Shown here piece by piece: positions 42,680 through 45,665 of a DNA stretch of 45,665 bases. The position numbers were made by a program, and so were the translations under genes. The stretch spans positions 1 to 45,665 of the forward strand of contig JADYYD010000102.1 of assembly GCA_020853845.1 (NCBI GenBank), given 5' to 3'. Each line of letters starts with the position of its first letter. Position 1 is the stretch's first letter. Under the pieces are notes generated by a model. That model had not been told where the DNA came from, ran no database searches, and saw only the letters and a list, made by a program, of their open reading frames with translations. This DNA is from Candidatus Melainabacteria bacterium. Lineage in GTDB: Bacteria; Cyanobacteriota; Vampirovibrionia; Obscuribacterales; Obscuribacteraceae.

Positions 42680-44244
42680 CACGGAAAAAGTGCGGCTACG
42701 GACTCAGAGTGGAACAGTTGCAGCGCGAGCACGAGGAGCAGCGCAATTTGACGCTCCCTTCCAGCGACCCTGCCATCGGCAGATATGTATTGCATTACAA
42801 TCCTGAGCGCGCCACATTTACTGGTGGTATTGCTGCCAGTGCGCAGAAATATTTCAGCGGATTTGTCTGGACGGTCGTATTTTGCCTTGCTATTCTCAGC
42901 TTTGGTTTTTGTGCCGGATTGGGCAACCTTGCTATCGGCTTGATCTTCTGCCTTGGACTGGGAGCGCTGGTCATGCTCGAGCTGAGCCGCCCAACCAATT
43001 TGGAGTTCACGTCTTCCGGATTTCGCGTGCACTGGTTGCACAATCTTTTTTTCTATTCCGGTCCCTGGATTGCTTGGAAGTTTGTCACTTCAGTCGAATA
43101 CAAAGAAGCGAGTGTTCCGGGCATTGAGAATGCCGAATGCTTCGAGATAACTTTCGATCAAAGCGCTTACCAGATGAGGTTTTTCGAGCTGATGTGCGTG
43201 CCTATTACTGCCAAATGCGAGAAGAAAACGTTCACGCTCAGATTTCTGGAGTGCGGTTTTTTTCAGGAGGACGACCGCCTGAATTTTATCCGCGCTCTGA
43301 AAACAAACGTCCCAGGCGAAAGAATAAATGCCAAGCTTCTCGCGCACGAACACTTTGGTGAAGTGCCGACCTACACGGCAATTTGGCTCGATAGTCTGCA
43401 TGGTGGTCTGAACACCGGGGCCGAAAACAGCACTTTGCCCGATGGGGTGAAACTCGCGGACGGGAAGTATCAGGTCCTGAAGCGTCTTGGTTCGGGCGGG
43501 CAGGCTGTAGTTTATGATGCGCTGGATTTGACTGAGGAGCCCGGAATGCCGTGTGTTTTGAAAGAGTTTGTCCTGCCGGTTCGTGGCGGGCGCGAAATAA
43601 AACGGCGGGCGGTGCAAAACATTCAGCGTGAGGCGAATTTGCTTTTATCTTTCGACCACGAAAATATCGTCCGATACAAAGATCTATTTATCGAAGGTTC
43701 GCGCGCATACCTGGTGATGGAGAGAATTTTTGGAGAAACCCTGCGCCTGCTGGTCGAGAAGGACGGCACACTCCCTGCCGAACGGGTTTTGGAACTTGCA
43801 CAGCAGATGTGCGACTTGCTCGAATTTCTGCATGGCAGCGATCCGCCTGTGATTCATCGAGACTTCACACCGGAGAATTTGATGTTGTCTGATGAGGGGA
43901 AATTGAAACTCATCGATTTCAATGTTGCGCATAGACTAGAATCTACGTCTACAAGAACCGTTGTCGGCAAGCACGCCTACGTTCCGCCCGAGCAATTTAG
44001 AGGCAAGCCGACTGAGCAGAGCGATATATACGCACTCGGAGCGACGATGTATTTCCTTCTCACCGGCGATGATCCGGAGCCGATAACCAGAAGTGATTTG
44101 ACCGGCAATGTCGCCTGTCCAATGGCGCTCGCGCAAATAATCGCCAGAGCCACCGAGCCCGATGCTTCAAAGCGTTATTCGTCCGCCAGAGAATTGAAGC
44201 TTGCTCTGCAAGCTTACGCAGAGTCCTCACTATTGCGAGCTTAG
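42676..44244 (+). CDS. Second membrane-anchored Ser/Thr kinase, DFN instead of DFG
   Basis: This 522-residue protein is arranged like the kinase before it: two membrane helices (61-82, 83-105), a beta-rich region (about 110-215), a linker with YTAIWLDSL matching YTSIWTDAL in its neighbour, then a kinase domain (264-515). Gly-rich loop LGSGGQAVVY, Lys296 in VLKEF, catalytic loop HRDFTPEN (394-401) with Thr in the Lys position, and DFN at 414-416 where DFG is expected. Asp414 remains, so magnesium binding may persist with an altered activation loop. GGAGG 6 bases upstream of ATG 42676 and a four-base overlap (ATGA) show translational coupling to the first kinase. The pair is a tandem duplication that has diverged. 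A PDZ gene follows after two bases. Confidence 0.88.
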   Translation: MTRKKCGYGLRVEQLQREHEEQRNLTLPSSDPAIGRYVLHYNPERATFTGGIAASAQKYFSGFVWTVVFCLAILSFGFCAGLGNLAIGLIFCLGLGALVMLELSRPTNLEFTSSGFRVHWLHNLFFYSGPWIAWKFVTSVEYKEASVPGIENAECFEITFDQSAYQMRFFELMCVPITAKCEKKTFTLRFLECGFFQEDDRLNFIRALKTNVPGERINAKLLAHEHFGEVPTYTAIWLDSLHGGLNTGAENSTLPDGVKLADGKYQVLKRLGSGGQAVVYDALDLTEEPGMPCVLKEFVLPVRGGREIKRRAVQNIQREANLLLSFDHENIVRYKDLFIEGSRAYLVMERIFGETLRLLVEKDGTLPAERVLELAQQMCDLLEFLHGSDPPVIHRDFTPENLMLSDEGKLKLIDFNVAHRLESTSTRTVVGKHAYVPPEQFRGKPTEQSDIYALGATMYFLLTGDDPEPITRSDLTGNVACPMALAQIIARATEPDASKRYSSARELKLALQAYAESSLLRA

Positions 44245-44246
44245 GT

Positions 44247-44597
44247 ATGGATTTCGAACCAAGAGATGATAACAACCTGAAAGGCTTGCACCCCGTGAAA
44301 TTGGGCATTGCCTTCAGTCATCCCCGAAGTTTGGAAAATACTTTTGGAGCACCTGACGCCTTCGGCTGCGTTCAAATCTACAAGGTAGACAGAGTTGGTG
44401 CCGCAAGGCAAGCTGGGCTAAAAGAGGGCGACATAGTTTTTGAAGTCGATGGTGTCCGCATTGCGAAACTCATGGATTCTAGTAAAGATCCTACTGCCGC
44501 TTTTTCAAAGCTTCTCGCGGAACGCAAGCCGGGCAAGGTTTCGCACTGGCGTGTTTATCGCGAGAAGAAGGAGCATGATTTATACATCCAATACTGA
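44247..44597 (+). CDS. Small stand-alone PDZ-domain protein
   Basis: This 116-residue protein is almost entirely a PDZ-like domain: LGIAF near 20 as the binding-loop strand, VDRVGAARQAGLKEGDIVFEVDGVRI (about 47-72), and a C-terminal strand pair ending KEHDLYIQY. No protease or signal peptide is attached. The gene follows the second kinase after two bases, so it belongs to the same operon. It may bring the kinases to C-terminal peptide ligands or membrane partners. The binding specificity is not readable. Confidence 0.8.
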   Translation: MDFEPRDDNNLKGLHPVKLGIAFSHPRSLENTFGAPDAFGCVQIYKVDRVGAARQAGLKEGDIVFEVDGVRIAKLMDSSKDPTAAFSKLLAERKPGKVSHWRVYREKKEHDLYIQY

Positions 44598-44600
44598 GCA

Positions 44601-45632
44601 TCACAAGTACGGTAAGTATTTGTTGTGCGAAGCAGTATCCAGATCTCGTTGTGCGCTCTTTCCGTCGCCCAGCCGCTCGAACAACTCAGCGCGGAAATAA
44701 TGCGTTTCAGAAGGCGGTTGGTTCATCACCTCTGCATTACTAATCGCTTGATCGAGCACGGTCCGTGCTTCTTGCAGTCTATTATTGCGAATCAGCATCA
44801 GTCCGTGAGTTGAGAGAACTTGCCAATCATTTGGCAAAATGCTGACGGCAACTGTCGACGCTTCGATCGCCCGTTCCTTTTCACCCTTGAGCAAATGAAT
44901 TCTTGCTTGATTGCTCAACCGGTACGCTTTCGCTTCTCTAATCGGAGATTCAGCCTTGTCTAGTTCATCCTGTGCAAGGTCCAAGTGTCCGAGTCTTCCA
45001 AGATAATAAGCCATGCTTATGTATAGAAACGGTGGTTGTAAATTCACGCCCTTGAAGAAACATTCCATTTCCTCAAGCACCTGTGTAAATTCTTCTTGTT
45101 TCCTTAGCTTCTCTTCTTCGCTGAGTTCACCGCTCGCCTCACTAAGCGAATCTCCGATCAGCTTTTGCTGCTCAAGTCGTTGTTTCACCAGGGATTTTGT
45201 CTTAACCAAGAGTGCCATAGGCAGCCGTTCTCCACGCGAGATCACTTCGTCAGCGTATGCTTTTGCCATGTTGTAATCTCCCAACTCGTGGAATGCAATG
45301 GCTGCATAAATGACTGGATATGAATCGTTCGGAAATTTCTTAATCGCTTGATGCGCAGATTCAAGAGCCTTTTCAAATTGGCGGTGATTGGTCAACTTCA
45401 AGAGTTGCCACTGATAGCCGAAGCGAAGCCAGTACCACAGAGCGCATATTGGCAAGGCAATTTGATACATGAGGTTTGAGGTGAGGTTATTGGAAATCAA
45501 AAATACAATCCATGCAACCAACATAATTGCCGGGAAGAAATGAGACTTTTTCCCGATGAGAATGCTCTTCCAAATTGGCAGCTCGACAAGTTGCGGCGCG
45601 ACTTCATATTTACGTTGGTCATGCTCGTTCAT
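44601..45632 (-). CDS. Membrane TPR protein
   Basis: This protein of 343 residues has two membrane helices near the N-terminus (about 32-50 and 55-72; SHFFPAIMLVAWIVFLI and YQIALPICALWYWL), then TPR-like helical repeats (about 85-140, 195-240, 240-330) such as NDSYPVIYAAIAFHELGDY and NDWQVLSTHGLMLIRNN. The TPRs face the cytoplasm or periplasm depending on the topology. The ATG at 45632 is the first credible start. The frame stays open to the window edge, where only a TTG would serve, so an upstream extension cannot be excluded. It converges on the PDZ gene with three bases between stops, and it is probably not in the kinase operon. Confidence 0.78.
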   Translation of the reverse strand: MNEHDQRKYEVAPQLVELPIWKSILIGKKSHFFPAIMLVAWIVFLISNNLTSNLMYQIALPICALWYWLRFGYQWQLLKLTNHRQFEKALESAHQAIKKFPNDSYPVIYAAIAFHELGDYNMAKAYADEVISRGERLPMALLVKTKSLVKQRLEQQKLIGDSLSEASGELSEEEKLRKQEEFTQVLEEMECFFKGVNLQPPFLYISMAYYLGRLGHLDLAQDELDKAESPIREAKAYRLSNQARIHLLKGEKERAIEASTVAVSILPNDWQVLSTHGLMLIRNNRLQEARTVLDQAISNAEVMNQPPSETHYFRAELFERLGDGKSAQRDLDTASHNKYLPYL

Positions 45633-45665
45633 GAATTTTGGCTCAAAGATATGGCAAATATCCAA

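Noticed and set aside
42676-44244. Second kinase as a clear pseudokinase
   Set aside because: The catalytic Asp of HRD, the Asn, the beta3 Lys and the metal-binding Asp of DFN are all present, so loss of activity cannot be concluded.
1-45665. CRISPR arrays, tRNA or rRNA genes and insertion sequences
   Set aside because: No regularly spaced repeats, cloverleaf-like segments or transposase motifs were found by eye on either strand. Short RNAs could be missed without a covariance-model search.

Overview
The window is a gene-dense bacterial chromosomal segment of about 33 protein genes, with no rRNA, tRNA, CRISPR array, transposase or phage gene that I could recognise. Gene style suggests a non-photosynthetic relative of cyanobacteria (Melainabacteria/Vampirovibrionia, perhaps an Obscuribacterales-like lineage). 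The clues are Hanks-type kinases with membrane anchors, EF-hand proteins without signal peptides, and large low-complexity proteins with a type II/IV-pilus-ATPase-like N-terminal fold. This assignment is inference from style and not a search result.

Left part (1-8.2 kb): a secreted glycine-rich protein with a pilin-like C-terminus, a membrane sensor kinase with its OmpR-type response regulator, and a small EF-hand protein. Next comes a type IV toxin-antitoxin (AbiE) cassette with a clear promoter/operator. Near-identical palindromes flank it, and three stem-loops follow it. A HAD-fold protein comes after that.

Middle (8.2-22 kb): a Pro/Met/Gly-rich protein, a Rad50/SbcC-type ATPase with no SbcD beside it, a membrane protein fused to a spermidine-synthase-like domain, and a REC-GAF-like regulator. 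A 1111-residue protein follows, with a J-like domain lacking HPD and a very acidic tail. It and the Pro-rich protein share a helical repeat domain. rsmG and an unknown protein close this part.

Metabolic part (22-39.4 kb): a minus-strand operon purB-malQ-sulfurtransferase, then a Usp protein paired with a multicopper-oxidase-fold protein that has lost most copper ligands. Beyond these lie a class III aminotransferase, a matrixin-type metalloprotease, and two tandem paralogous secreted proteins of unknown family. A proteasome/HslV-like Ntn hydrolase with a histone-H1-like tail and a multi-pass membrane protein follow. The shikimate/phenylalanine genes are arranged as aroA divergent from aroC-aroB-pheA. 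Three direct repeats at two-helical-turn spacing lie between aroA and aroC.

Right end (39.5-45.7 kb): a probable signalling locus. An acidic EF-hand-like protein is divergent from two translationally coupled membrane-anchored Ser/Thr kinases, followed by a PDZ protein. A membrane TPR protein converges on it. Both kinases carry Thr in place of the catalytic-loop Lys, and the second has DFN in place of DFG. The kinase-PDZ cluster and the tailed Ntn hydrolase are the best candidates for undescribed biology here.
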